From assembly GCF_009852415.1 (NCBI RefSeq), contig NZ_WOXS01000002.1, forward strand, positions 7,728,001 to 7,792,000: a DNA stretch of 64,000 nt, written 5' to 3'. Under the pieces are notes generated by a model. The model was not told where the DNA came from and did no database searches. It was given only the letters and a program-made list of their open reading frames with translations. Positions within the stretch are counted from its first letter, which is position 1. Each line of letters begins with the position of its first letter. The position numbers and the translations under genes were made by a program. This DNA comes from Streptomyces sp. Tu 3180 (GTDB taxonomy: Bacteria; Actinomycetota; Actinomycetes; Streptomycetales; Streptomycetaceae). This document shows, in pieces, positions 52,541-60,624 of the stretch.

Positions 52541-53086
52541 TCACTGCTTCGGCCTGCGCGCGTGCACGGCCCGGCTCATCCGCCGCCCCACGAGCAGGTA
52601 ACCGATCAGGGCCCCGCAGGTGTTCAGGATGACGTCGTCGATGTCGAAGGCGCGGCCCGTCACCAGGACGCCCTGCGCGCACTCCACCAGCAGCATCACG
52701 ACGGCGGTCAGCGCGAGGATCCGCAGGAACCCGCGCGTCCGCGGTGCGACGACCGGTGCGAGGACGCCGAAGGGCACACCGAGCAGGATGTTGCCGCCGA
52801 CCTGGCGCACGGCGTCGCGCAGCGCGGGCTGGTCGAGATAGGCCCGCAGCGAGCGGCCCGGATGCAGGTTGGTGTGGGTCAGCGCCTCCGAGGCGGGGGA
52901 GGGCTGCAGCGTGAGCCGGGCCAGGACCACCGCGAAGACGACCATGAACGCGAACGCGCACAGCATCGCCAGCAGCCTCAGCGGCAGGGGGAGCGGACGC
53001 CGCTCGCTTTCGTCCCCGGCTCCGCGCCCGGGCGGGCGGGAACGCCGGCGCACCTGGGAGTGCGGATGTGGGGCGGCACGGGACAT
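52541..53086 (-). CDS. VanZ-family membrane protein
   Basis: 181 residues from ATG 53086. A basic N-terminal 30 residues precede the first helix (LRLLAMLCAFAFMVVFAVVL). VGGNILLGVPFGVLAPVV near 95, LALTAVVMLLVECAQGVLVT near 125 with the conserved Glu, and FDIDDVILNTCGALIGYLLV near 147 make the VanZ-like signature. The founding member gives low-level teicoplanin resistance, but most actinobacterial members have no known role. Located 48 bp after the DUF4230 gene on the same strand, so probably co-transcribed. Confidence 0.9.
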   Translation of the reverse strand: MSRAAPHPHSQVRRRSRPPGRGAGDESERRPLPLPLRLLAMLCAFAFMVVFAVVLARLTLQPSPASEALTHTNLHPGRSLRAYLDQPALRDAVRQVGGNILLGVPFGVLAPVVAPRTRGFLRILALTAVVMLLVECAQGVLVTGRAFDIDDVILNTCGALIGYLLVGRRMSRAVHARRPKQ

Positions 53087-53134
53087 TCGGTCCTCCAGTC
53101 GTCTGCTTCGTCGTGTGGTGCGCCGGTCGCCCGG

Positions 53135-53797
53135 TCAGTCGCCGTAGGTGACCCGTACCTTCTCGAACCCCAGGGAACGCAGCAGGCCTTCGAGCATCTC
53201 CGTGGTGTTGGCCTCGGCCCGCGCGGTCAGCCCGCTCTCCCGCGCGGCGTCGCCGATGTGCCGCACCGCGAGTTTCTGCACGGCCTGTTCGCCGTTGGGA
53301 TTGTCCGAGAAGAGGTCTCCGAGGCGGTCGAGCAGGCCGCGCTGCTTGGAGACGGCATAGGAACGCTCGGGGTCCAGCGCCGGGGTGCCCAGGCGGGCGT
53401 GGGGCAACCGCAGCGTGGCGGACGTACGGTCGTCGTCGACCCGCACGTCGTCCTCGTCCAGCTTGCCGAGGTCGACGTAGGCGTCGACGGTGCCCGCGCC
53501 CACGTACAGCGTGCGGCTGCCGCGGACCGCGTCGGGCAGGAACCGGGCGTCCTTCTCCAGGTCCACCACGACCTGGAAGTTCCCCGAGGCCGCCTCGTAA
53601 CGGCTGATGTCCTGGACGGACTCCAGCAGCGCGGGGCCGGAGCGGTCGTGGGTCTGAGTGCCGAAGAGGTCCTTCAGCCCCGGCAGCACACTCAGCCGGA
53701 TTCCGGCGAACAGCACGGCGAGCAGCACCACCAGTGCGATCAGCGCCTTCACCCAGCCCGGGACGCGGGTGGGGAGACCCCTGAGGGGAGTCGTCAT
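53135..53797 (-). CDS. DUF4230-domain membrane-anchored protein
   Basis: 220 residues from ATG 53797 with GGAGGAAGGAGG nearby. A single N-terminal helix (VKALIALVVLLAVLFAGIRL, residues 18-37) anchors the protein. The rest is extracytoplasmic and matches DUF4230: ALLESVQDISRYEAASGNFQ near 62, VDLEKDARFLPD, YVGAGTVDAYVDLGKLDEDD near 100 and a C-terminal helix with TEMLEGLLRSLGFEKVRVTY. Function unknown. Upstream of, and probably co-transcribed with, the VanZ gene. Confidence 0.88.
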   Translation of the reverse strand: MTTPLRGLPTRVPGWVKALIALVVLLAVLFAGIRLSVLPGLKDLFGTQTHDRSGPALLESVQDISRYEAASGNFQVVVDLEKDARFLPDAVRGSRTLYVGAGTVDAYVDLGKLDEDDVRVDDDRTSATLRLPHARLGTPALDPERSYAVSKQRGLLDRLGDLFSDNPNGEQAVQKLAVRHIGDAARESGLTARAEANTTEMLEGLLRSLGFEKVRVTYGD

Positions 53798-54147
53798 GGC
53801 GGCGAACCTCCTTCCTCCTGTCCGGATGCCCCTCAGCAACCGGGCCAGACAAGGAACTTGGAGGAGGCGGGACATCGCCGGAAGCATGGAGGGCGCACGC
53901 TCCGCACCACGGGCGCGGGAGCGGCGGACCGGAACCGGGTCCGGGCCGGCGGCACGGGCCTCCCGGCCGATCCGATCGTGCGAGGAGCCGGCCGTGCGCG
54001 ACACCGCCGCGTTCCGCCGTCGGCGGGGCGGCCGGGAGGGACGTCATCGTCCTGGACGACGAGATCGCCGAGGGCGGCACGGCGCCCGGACCGCTCGGGC
54101 GGCTGCGGGAACCGGGCCCCCGCTCCCTCCGGGTGGAGCTCCCGCCG
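53798..54147. other. Gap holding a PRPP-synthetase gene fragment
   Basis: 350 bp with no intact gene. On the plus strand, frame 54001/54040, bases about 54031-54135 encode GRDVIVLDDEIAEGGTAPGP followed by GRLREPGPRSLRV. That is the PRPP-binding loop and following helix of ribose-phosphate pyrophosphokinases. The sequence on either side no longer fits the family, so this is a short pseudogene remnant. Confidence 0.5.
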
Positions 54148-54528
54148 TCACACCGGACCGGACGTGGACTCGGGCTGTCCCAGGGCGGCGTCCAGCGTCG
54201 GGCGCGGGGGCAGCAGGCGGGTCAGGCCGGTGATCCGCAGCATGCGCAGGGTCAGCGGGTGGGTGCAGACGAGACACAGGCGGCCCTGCCCGGCCAGGAC
54301 CCGGTGCCGGGCCCGGAACAGCAGGCGCAGGCCGGAGCAGTCGAAGAACTCGATCCCGGTCAGGTCGATCACGATCCGGGCGTCCGGGGCCGCCGTCGCC
54401 GCGTCCAGGTGCGGGGCGATCTCCTCGGCCGCGGCGATGTCGATCTCGCCGCGGAACTCCAGCACCGTGTGTCCCCGGTCCTGGCGGACGCGCAGATGCC
54501 GGGTCAGCGGCGCAGGTTCGTACCGCAC
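54148..54528 (-). CDS. STAS-domain anti-sigma factor antagonist
   Basis: 126 residues from GTG 54528, chosen because GGAGG lies nine bases upstream; the longer frame above it reads into non-coding sequence. STAS fold: RQDRGHTVLEFRGEIDIAAA near 15-34, VIDLTGIEFFDCSGLRLLFR near 55-74 with the phosphorylatable Ser in DCSGL, and LVCTHPLTLRMLRITGLTRL near 88. It is expected to bind an anti-sigma kinase and release a SigB/SigF-type sigma factor; no partner gene is adjacent. The C-terminal 15 residues are unstructured. Confidence 0.88.
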   Translation of the reverse strand: MRYEPAPLTRHLRVRQDRGHTVLEFRGEIDIAAAEEIAPHLDAATAAPDARIVIDLTGIEFFDCSGLRLLFRARHRVLAGQGRLCLVCTHPLTLRMLRITGLTRLLPPRPTLDAALGQPESTSGPV

Positions 54529-54763
54529 GACGCCATCGCCTCCAGCCTGCTCCGTACATGAGGGCGGGGATCGGCTCCAACACCGTTCCCCGTCCTGCAA
54601 GTTACCCTCGATCGAGGGAATCTGAGCATGTTCGATTGACATATGTCTTCGAATTGCGACCGAGTTCTTCCAAGGTTTCACGGGGCGCGTGCGCGGTGCG
54701 GGTACGGGCAGGGGCGCGGGTACGGAGGGTCCGGTCCCGTCCGTACCCGCTCTCCGGCGGCGG

Positions 54764-55714
54764 TCAGTCGATCACCAGCACCAGCTTCCCCGTGGTCCGG
54801 CCGGTCTCGCCCCGGCGGTGCGCCTCGGCGGCGTCGGCGAGCGGGAACGTGTCGGCGACCGTGGCGCGCAGCCGGCCCTCCTCGACCAGCCCGGCGATCG
54901 CCCGCATACCGGTGTGATCGGCGTCCACCAGCATGCGCACCGCCCGGACCCCGAGCCGTTCGGCCTCCTCGTGGAACTCCGGGGACCCCACCGGCAGGAT
55001 CGACACCACGATCCCGCCCGGGCGCAGCACGCGCAGGGAACGCAGCGCGTAGTCGCCGCCGATCGTGTCCAGCACCACGTCGGCGTCCTTCACCACCTCG
55101 GCGAAGTCCGTCTCCCGGTAGTCGACCGGCTCGTCCACGCCGATGCCGCGCAGGAAGTCGTGCTTGCCCGCGCTCGCCGTGCCGATCACGTGCGCGCCGC
55201 GCGCCTTCGCGATCTGCACGGCCACATGACCGACCCCGCCGGCCGCCGCGTGGATCAGCACCCGCTGCCCCGGCCGCAGGTCGGCCCGCTCGACCAGGGC
55301 CTGCCAGGCGGTGAGCGAGACCAGCGGGAGCGCGCCCGCCTGGACGTGGTCGACGCCGGCCGGCTTCCGGGCGAAGGCGCGGGCCGGAGCGGTCACGTAC
55401 TCGGCGTGCGAGCCGTGTCCGAACGGGTAGGGCAGCATGCCGAAGACCTCGTCGCCGGGCTCGAACAGGGCGACGCCGATGCCCACCTCCTCCACCACTC
55501 CGGAGACGTCCCAGCCGAGCACGAACGGCGGAGCGCCGAGGAACCCGCCCGTTTCGCGGTGCTTCCAGTCGGTGGGGTTGACCCCCGCCGCCCGCACCCG
55601 CACCAGTACCTCGTTCGGGCGCGGCGCCGGGCGCGGGAGCCGTACTTCCTTCAGGACCTCGGGACCGCCGAGGACGTCCTGGCCGATGGCTCGCATCGTG
55701 TTGTCGTTGCTCAT
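54764..55714 (-). CDS. NADP-dependent quinone-reductase-like oxidoreductase (zinc-free MDR)
   Basis: 316 residues from ATG 55714 (MSNDNTMRAIGQ). Medium-chain dehydrogenase fold: VRVRAAGVNPTDWKHR near 39, WDVSGVVEEVGIGVALFEPG near 67, GALPLVSLTAWQALVERADL near 123, the cofactor motif VLIHAAAGGVGHVAVQIAKA near 149, and VVSILPVGSPEF near 235. The zinc ligands of alcohol dehydrogenases are missing, so it belongs to the quinone-oxidoreductase (QOR) branch. Probably reduces quinones or enones with NADPH. Divergent from the AraC-type regulator gene (71 bp), which may control it. Confidence 0.88.
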   Translation of the reverse strand: MSNDNTMRAIGQDVLGGPEVLKEVRLPRPAPRPNEVLVRVRAAGVNPTDWKHRETGGFLGAPPFVLGWDVSGVVEEVGIGVALFEPGDEVFGMLPYPFGHGSHAEYVTAPARAFARKPAGVDHVQAGALPLVSLTAWQALVERADLRPGQRVLIHAAAGGVGHVAVQIAKARGAHVIGTASAGKHDFLRGIGVDEPVDYRETDFAEVVKDADVVLDTIGGDYALRSLRVLRPGGIVVSILPVGSPEFHEEAERLGVRAVRMLVDADHTGMRAIAGLVEEGRLRATVADTFPLADAAEAHRRGETGRTTGKLVLVID

Positions 55715-55785
55715 GCCGTCCAGCCTGCCGGGCCGGCCGCTGATCGGGTAGTGGCAAGATTGCCGCCCTCCGATAAGATCGTGCC

Positions 55786-56754
55786 ATGCGGCAGACCAAG
55801 CGCGCGGCACCCCGCACCGAACGGGTCGTGGTCCTCGCCCTCGACGGCGTCTATCCCTTCGAGCTCGGCATCCCCGCCCGGATCCTCGGCGCCGCCGACG
55901 GCCGGTACGAGGTGCTGACGTGCACCGTCGACGGGCGGCCGGTGCGCAGCAACGCCGACTTCGGCATCACCGTCGACCACGGCCCCGAGGTGCTGGCCAC
56001 GGCGGACACGGTCGTGGTCGCACCGGTTTCACCCGACCGGGTGACCGACGGACTGCCGGGCGAGATGGCGGCGGCCCTCGCGCTCATCCGTCCCGGGGCG
56101 CGCATCGTCTCCATCTGCACCGGTGCCTTCGTGCTCGCCGCGGCCGGTCTCCTCGACGGGCGGCGGGCGACCACCCACTGGCAGCTCACCGGGCTGTTCC
56201 GGCGCATGTACCCGCACGTCGAACTCGACCCGGACGTCCTCTTCGTCGACGACGGCCGGATCCTGACCTCCGCCGGAGCCGCGTCCGGGGTGGACGTCTG
56301 CCTCCACCTCGTCCGCGAGGACCACGGCAGCCGGCTGGCCAACGCGGTCGCCCGGCGCTGCGTCGTCCCGCCGTTCCGGGACGGCGGCCAGGCCCAGTAC
56401 ATCGAACAGCCCGTCCCCGAGCAGGGCGCCACGAGCACGGCGGCCACCCGCGCCTGGGCGCTGGAACGCCTCGGCGAACCACTGGTGCTGGCCGACCTCG
56501 CCGGCCACGCCCGGATGAGCCGGCGCACCTTCGCCCGCCGCTTCCACGACGAGGTGGGCCTCAGCCCCGGCCGCTGGCTGATCCAGCAGCGCGTCGCCCG
56601 GGCCCGGCACCTGCTGGAGTCCAGTGACCTGACGGTGGACCAGATCGCCGGCCGGGTCGGCTTCGCCACCGGCACCTCGCTGCGCCGGCACCTGCACGCC
56701 GCCATAGGGGTGTCGCCGCAGGCCTACCGCCGTACGTTCCGGACGGCATGCTGA
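55786..56754 (+). CDS. GlxA-type AraC-family regulator with DJ-1/PfpI domain
   Basis: 322 residues from ATG 55786. The N-terminal 180 residues are a class I glutamine-amidotransferase-like (DJ-1) fold: VVVLALDGVYPFELGIPARI near 14, ARIVSICTGAFVLAAAGLLD near 105 with the nucleophile-elbow Cys, and DDGRILTSAGAASGVDVCLH near 157. The AraC DNA-binding domain spans about 220-320: ADLAGHARMSRRTFARRFHD near 235 and VDQIAGRVGFATGTSLRRHL near 285. GlxA-type proteins are transcriptional activators with an inactive enzyme domain as sensor. The oxidoreductase gene facing it is the natural target. Confidence 0.9.
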   Translation: MRQTKRAAPRTERVVVLALDGVYPFELGIPARILGAADGRYEVLTCTVDGRPVRSNADFGITVDHGPEVLATADTVVVAPVSPDRVTDGLPGEMAAALALIRPGARIVSICTGAFVLAAAGLLDGRRATTHWQLTGLFRRMYPHVELDPDVLFVDDGRILTSAGAASGVDVCLHLVREDHGSRLANAVARRCVVPPFRDGGQAQYIEQPVPEQGATSTAATRAWALERLGEPLVLADLAGHARMSRRTFARRFHDEVGLSPGRWLIQQRVARARHLLESSDLTVDQIAGRVGFATGTSLRRHLHAAIGVSPQAYRRTFRTAC

Positions 56755-56910
56755 ACGAGACGAACTCCGTTGCCGCGCAGGGGACTCGAGCCGCGCAGCC
56801 CTCCCCGGAGCCACCGGGTGCGGGACCCGACTGAATCCGGCGAGCGGGGATAGGCGTCACCTACCGGGCGGGGCAGGAGCGCCCCGCGCCCCGGACCCTG
56901 CGGAGGAGAC

Positions 56911-57303
56911 ATGGCACTGGTGACTGCGGGCGTCGTGGTGCTCGACTGCGCCGAACCCGAGAAACTCGCCGCCTTCTACAAGGAGCTGCTGGCGGCGGAG
57001 GAGGTCGAGGCCCATGCCAACCGGGTGGAGATCCGGGCCGCCGGCGGCTTCCGCCTGGCCCTGCGCCGTGACGTCAACGCGACCCCGCCGAGCTGGCCCC
57101 GCCCGGAGAACTCCCTCCAGGCGCACCTGGAGTTCGTGGTGGACGACCTGGACGCGGTGGAACGCCGGATCGTGGGCCTCGGCGGCCGCCCGATGGAAGC
57201 GGGCGACGCGTCCGGCCCCACGGAGGAGCGGGGCTACGCCGACCCGGCCGGCCACTCCTTCACGGTCCGCCGGGGAGCACCGACGGCGCCCAAACAGGGA
57301 TGA
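56911..57303 (+). CDS. VOC-family (glyoxalase/bleomycin-resistance-like) protein
   Basis: 130 residues from ATG 56911 behind GGAGGAG. Two beta-alpha-beta-beta-beta modules: VVVLDCAEPEKLAAFYKELL near 8-27, then LQAHLEFVVDDLDAVERRIV near 69-88 and GYADPAGHSFTVRR at the end. Metal-ligand positions match only partly, so whether it is an enzyme, a drug-binding protein or inert cannot be told. Alone between two strong terminators. Confidence 0.88.
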   Translation: MALVTAGVVVLDCAEPEKLAAFYKELLAAEEVEAHANRVEIRAAGGFRLALRRDVNATPPSWPRPENSLQAHLEFVVDDLDAVERRIVGLGGRPMEAGDASGPTEERGYADPAGHSFTVRRGAPTAPKQG

Positions 57304-57359
57304 CCGACAGGGACGGCCCGTCGCCGCGCGGCGCGACGGCGCGGCGGCGCCACACACGT

Positions 57360-57410
57360 CCGCCCCTCCCGGACCGGCTCCGAGAAGAACGGAGCGGCCG
57401 GGAGGGGCGG
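57360..57410. terminator. Long bidirectional terminator
   Basis: A perfect 13-bp outer stem (CCGCCCCTCCCGG with CCGGGAGGGGCGG) encloses a second 6-bp stem (GCTCCG with CGGAGC) and a 7-base loop. It separates the convergent VOC and DUF4235 genes. Confidence 0.75.
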
Positions 57411-57421
57411 TTGCGGACGGG

Positions 57422-57724
57422 TCAGTCGCGGCCGCCCTTGTCCGGGGCCGGCCAGACACCGGTGGAGCGCTCGATGACCTTGGCGCCCGCACGGTCCACG
57501 GCGCTGCGCACCACCGCGAAGATGGCGCCCTGGATCGCCGCGGCCAGCAGGATCTCGCCCCAACGGCGGTCCCGGTCCAGCGCGTCGGGCGCGTTGTCCT
57601 CGTGCCGGATCATCTTCCAGGTCTTCTGGAAGGCGAGCCCCGCCAGGGTACCGCTCGTCCAGCCCAGGGCGAACCCGATGGGCTTGTACGCCAGGGGGAG
57701 TTTCTTCTTCTTGCTCTTCGCCAC
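57422..57724 (-). CDS. DUF4235 small membrane protein
   Basis: 100 residues from ATG 57724. A polybasic start (MAKSKKKKLPLAYKPIGFAL) is followed by two helices near 15-33 and 59-76, with WGEILLAAAIQGAIFAVVRS between an RDRRW turn and the basic tail. This is the DUF4235 pattern; function unknown. 50 bp before the GST-like gene's stop, on the same strand, so it could share that gene's transcript. Confidence 0.9.
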   Translation of the reverse strand: MAKSKKKKLPLAYKPIGFALGWTSGTLAGLAFQKTWKMIRHEDNAPDALDRDRRWGEILLAAAIQGAIFAVVRSAVDRAGAKVIERSTGVWPAPDKGGRD

Positions 57725-57774
57725 GTGGATCTCCTAGGTCCGCTTCCTTCGGTGGATGAGTGGGGTCGGGGCGG

Positions 57775-58800
57775 TCAGGGACGGCCCCGTGCCGGAACCT
57801 CCTCGCCGGCCGGCACCGGCCCGGGCGGGGTCCCGTCCCCGAACGGCCGGCCGCCCAGCTCCTCACGGTGGTGGGGCGTCAGCCAGCCGGACAGGTCCGG
57901 GCCGAGCGGCACGATGCCGGACGGGTTGATCCCGGTGTGCACCTGGTAGTAGTGCCGCTTGATGTGGTCGAAGTCGACGGTGTCGCCGAAGCCGGGCGTC
58001 TGGTACAGGTCACGGGCGTACGCCCACAGCACCCGGTTCTCCGTCAGCTTCCACCGGTTGCACTTGAAGTGGCCGTGGTACACGGCGTCGAACCGCACCA
58101 GCGTGGTGAACAGGCGGATGTCCGCCTCGGTGATGGTGTCGCCGACCAGGTACCGCTGCCCCTCCAGCCGCTCCGCCAGCAGCTCCAGCCGCCGGAACAC
58201 GCCCGCGCACGCGGCCTCGTACTCCTCCTGGCCGGTGGCGAAGCCCGCCCGGTACACCCCGTTGTTGACGTCCTCGAAGACGTCCGCCGCCACCGCGTCG
58301 ATCTCGTCGCGCCGCTCCCGCGGATACAGGTCGGGCGCCCCCTCGCGGTGCAGGGCCGTCCACTCGGTGGCGAGGTCGAGGGTGATCCGCTGGTAGTCGT
58401 TGGTGACCAGCTTCCCGCTGGGCACGTCCACGACCGCCGGCACGCTCACCCCGCCCGGGTGGTCCGTCTCCCGCCGGTCGTACGCCTCGCTCAAGTACCG
58501 GATGCCCAGGACCGGGTCGCGGCCGTCCGGATCCAGGGTGAAGCGCCAGCTGCGGTCGTCCTGGACGGGGTCGGCGACGGCCAGGGACAGGGCGTCCTCG
58601 AGCCCGAGCAGCCGCCGGGACACCAGCGCCCGACTCGCCCACGGGCAGGCACGGCTGACGACGAGCCGGTAGCGCCCGGCCTCCACCGGCCACCCGTCCC
58701 TGCCGTCGGCGGTGATCCGGTCCGCGAAGTGCGCCTTCGACCGCTTGAACGCCTTCCTGCCGTAGGAGCTGTTGCCGCCGCCCCCGTCGTCGCGGGCCAT
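57775..58800 (-). CDS. Glutathionyl-hydroquinone reductase-like (Xi-class GST) protein
   Basis: 341 residues from ATG 58800. Thioredoxin-like domain with the catalytic SRACPWASRALVSRRLLG near 49-66 (Cys-Pro-Trp-Ala); GGVSVPAVVDVPSGKLVTND near 118 closes it. The C-terminal all-helical domain has DVFEDVNNGVYRAGFATGQE near 180 and LVGDTITEADIRLFTTLVRF near 225. It matches the YqjG/Ecm4 family, which reduces S-glutathionyl hydroquinones and quinones. Actinobacteria make mycothiol instead of glutathione, so the thiol used here is probably different. The C-terminal 25 residues are Pro/Gly-rich. Confidence 0.9.
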   Translation of the reverse strand: MARDDGGGGNSSYGRKAFKRSKAHFADRITADGRDGWPVEAGRYRLVVSRACPWASRALVSRRLLGLEDALSLAVADPVQDDRSWRFTLDPDGRDPVLGIRYLSEAYDRRETDHPGGVSVPAVVDVPSGKLVTNDYQRITLDLATEWTALHREGAPDLYPRERRDEIDAVAADVFEDVNNGVYRAGFATGQEEYEAACAGVFRRLELLAERLEGQRYLVGDTITEADIRLFTTLVRFDAVYHGHFKCNRWKLTENRVLWAYARDLYQTPGFGDTVDFDHIKRHYYQVHTGINPSGIVPLGPDLSGWLTPHHREELGGRPFGDGTPPGPVPAGEEVPARGRP

Positions 58801-58898
58801 GGTGCTCTCCTTCGCCGTGCGGATGTTCCTGTCACCACGTTCCCCGTTTTCCGCGATCGGCACGGTGTGCCCCGGTCCGACCGGGGCAATCGGCCGAC

Positions 58899-59864
58899 GT
58901 GAGTACACGATCGGATCGCAGAACCCGGGTCACCGTGCTGGTGGCCCTCGCCGCCAACCTGGTGATCGCGGCCGCCAAGGCCGTCGGAGGCCTGGCCGCG
59001 GCCTCCCCGGCCCTGCTGTCGGAGGCGGCGCACTCGGTGGCCGACAGTCTGAACGAGGTGTTCCTGCTGGCCGCGCTGCGGCGCAGCCGGCGCCCGGCCG
59101 ACCGGCGCCACCCCTTCGGATACGGCAAGGAACGGTTCTTCTGGTCGCTGCTCGCCGCCGTCGGGATCTTCGTGATGGGCGGCTGCTTCTCCTTCTACCA
59201 GGGCGTCGAGGCCCTCAGGACCGGCGGCGAGGAGGAGCTCGACGGCTATGTGGCCGGACTGGTCGTGCTCGGCGTGGCCCTCCTCGCCGAGGGCGGCTCA
59301 CTGCTGCGGGCCCTGTACCAGGTGCGCCGGCAGGGCGGTGCGGACCGGGGGCTGCGCGATCCGGCGCTGCGCACGGTGGTCGCCGAGGACGGAACCGCGG
59401 TGGTGGGCGTCACCCTGGCCGCCGTGGGCATGGGGCTGCACATGGCCACCGGGCAGGTGGTGTGGGAGGCGGCCGCCTCGCTCGCCATCGGCGCGCTGCT
59501 GGTCTACGTGGCCTACCGGCTGGGGCGCGAGGCCCGCGACCAGCTGATCGGCGAGGCCGCGGACCCGGAGGCGAGCGGGCGGATCCGGGCGCTGCTCCGG
59601 GCGCAGCCGGAGATCGACAGCGTGGAGGCGCTGTTCACGATGAAGACGGGCCTGGACACCGTGCTGGTGGCCGCCCGTGTCGACCTGGTGCCAGGCCTGG
59701 ACAGCGAGCAGGTGGAGGAGGTCGCCGTGCGCATCAAGCGGTCCATCACCGGTGTGTTCCCCGAGGCGGAACAGGTCTTCCTCGACGTCACCGACCGGCG
59801 TGCCCCCGACGCGCAGGAGGCATGGGAAAGCCCCGCCGCGACGGGGGAACGCGGCGGGGCCTGA
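58899..59864 (+). CDS. Cation diffusion facilitator (CDF) transporter
   Basis: 321 residues from GTG 58899. Six helices: TVLVALAANLVIAAAKAVGG near 12, then AAHSVADSLNEVFLLAALR near 43 with the metal-site His and Asp, RHPFGYGKERFFWSLLAAVG near 70, and TVVAEDGTAVVGVTLAAVGM near 159 with a second Asp. The cytoplasmic C-terminal domain (210-300) ends with VRIKRSITGVFPEAEQVFLD. The wording is that of zinc/iron/manganese exporters; the metal is not certain. It is divergent from the GST-like gene (98 bp), and the end of its coding sequence is also the stem of a terminator. Confidence 0.92.
   Translation: MSTRSDRRTRVTVLVALAANLVIAAAKAVGGLAAASPALLSEAAHSVADSLNEVFLLAALRRSRRPADRRHPFGYGKERFFWSLLAAVGIFVMGGCFSFYQGVEALRTGGEEELDGYVAGLVVLGVALLAEGGSLLRALYQVRRQGGADRGLRDPALRTVVAEDGTAVVGVTLAAVGMGLHMATGQVVWEAAASLAIGALLVYVAYRLGREARDQLIGEAADPEASGRIRALLRAQPEIDSVEALFTMKTGLDTVLVAARVDLVPGLDSEQVEEVAVRIKRSITGVFPEAEQVFLDVTDRRAPDAQEAWESPAATGERGGA
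59830..59860 (+). terminator. Terminator hairpin overlapping the CDF gene end
   Basis: GCCCCGCCGCG and CGCGGCGGGGC form a perfect 11-bp stem with a 9-base loop. The whole hairpin lies inside the last twelve codons of the CDF gene, so the stop codon follows the stem directly. Confidence 0.6.
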
Positions 59865-59942
59865 CTCACGTGTGCCCGGCGGACGGCGTCCCATGCGCAC
59901 CGGGCCGCAGGAAATCGCGCCGGCCGCGGAGAATTCCCCCGT

Positions 59943-59987
59943 CCGCACGAGCGTCCGGCACACCGGGCGTGCCGGACGCTCGTGCGG
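59943..59987. terminator. Strong bidirectional terminator
   Basis: An uninterrupted 18-bp stem (CCGCACGAGCGTCCGGCA with its complement at 59970-59987) around a 9-base loop, between the convergent CDF and nitroreductase genes. This is the longest perfect hairpin I found in the window. Confidence 0.75.
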
Positions 59988-59999
59988 GCGTCCCCGACG

Positions 60000-60449
60000 T
60001 CAGCCCTCGTCGCCCGGCTCCAGCACGAAGACCGGGATCTCCCGGTCCGTCTTCTTCTGGTAGTCGGCGTACGGCGGATAGGCCGCGACGGCACGCCTCC
60101 ACCACTCGGCCTTCTCGTCCCCCGTGACCTCGCGGGCCGTCATGTCCCGCTTCACCGGGCCGTCCTGGAGCTCGACACGCGGATCGGCCTTGAGGTTGTG
60201 GTACCAGACCGGGTGCCTGGGCGCTCCGCCCAGCGACGCCACGGCCGCGTAGCGCCCCTCGTGCTCGACCCGCATCACCGGCGTCTTGCGCAGCTTGCCG
60301 CTCTTCACGCCCCGGCTGGTCAGCAGGACGACGGGCCGGTCCGTACCCGGCAGGGTCGTCCCCTCCACACCGCCGGAACCCTCGTACAGTTCCACCTGCT
60401 CGCGCACCCACCGCGTCGGACTGGGTTCGTACTCGCCCTCGAGAGGCAT
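60000..60449 (-). CDS. Deazaflavin (F420)-dependent nitroreductase family protein
   Basis: 149 residues from ATG 60449 (MPLEGEYEPSP). Split-barrel fold of the DDN family: PVVLLTSRGVKSGKLRKTPV near 40, then MRVEHEGRYAAVASLGGAP near 60, HPVWYHNLKADPRVELQDG near 80 and a C-terminal REIPVFVLEPGDEG. These proteins bind the deazaflavin F420 and reduce quinones or nitroaromatics; length and motifs fit. It is upstream of nothing on its strand except a terminator. Substrate unknown. Confidence 0.9.
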   Translation of the reverse strand: MPLEGEYEPSPTRWVREQVELYEGSGGVEGTTLPGTDRPVVLLTSRGVKSGKLRKTPVMRVEHEGRYAAVASLGGAPRHPVWYHNLKADPRVELQDGPVKRDMTAREVTGDEKAEWWRRAVAAYPPYADYQKKTDREIPVFVLEPGDEG

Positions 60450-60624
60450 GGCAACCGTCCCGTCGTCGCATCCTGAAACCGACTCGATCACACGCACAAC
60501 GCTCCCGCACCCGGAACGCATCCGCACCGGGAGGGCTCCCGCGGGCCGGCCCGCGACCCCGGAGGTGATCGCGCCGACGCCGTCCACCACCAGGGGCCGG
60601 CGGCCCGGCACCCGGACGGCCCGT

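Noticed and set aside
56760..56850. Possible tRNA or tRNA-derived attachment site
   Set aside because: GGGGACTCGAGCC looks like the T-arm of a tRNA on the minus strand, but no acceptor stem, anticodon arm or D-arm can be folded around it.
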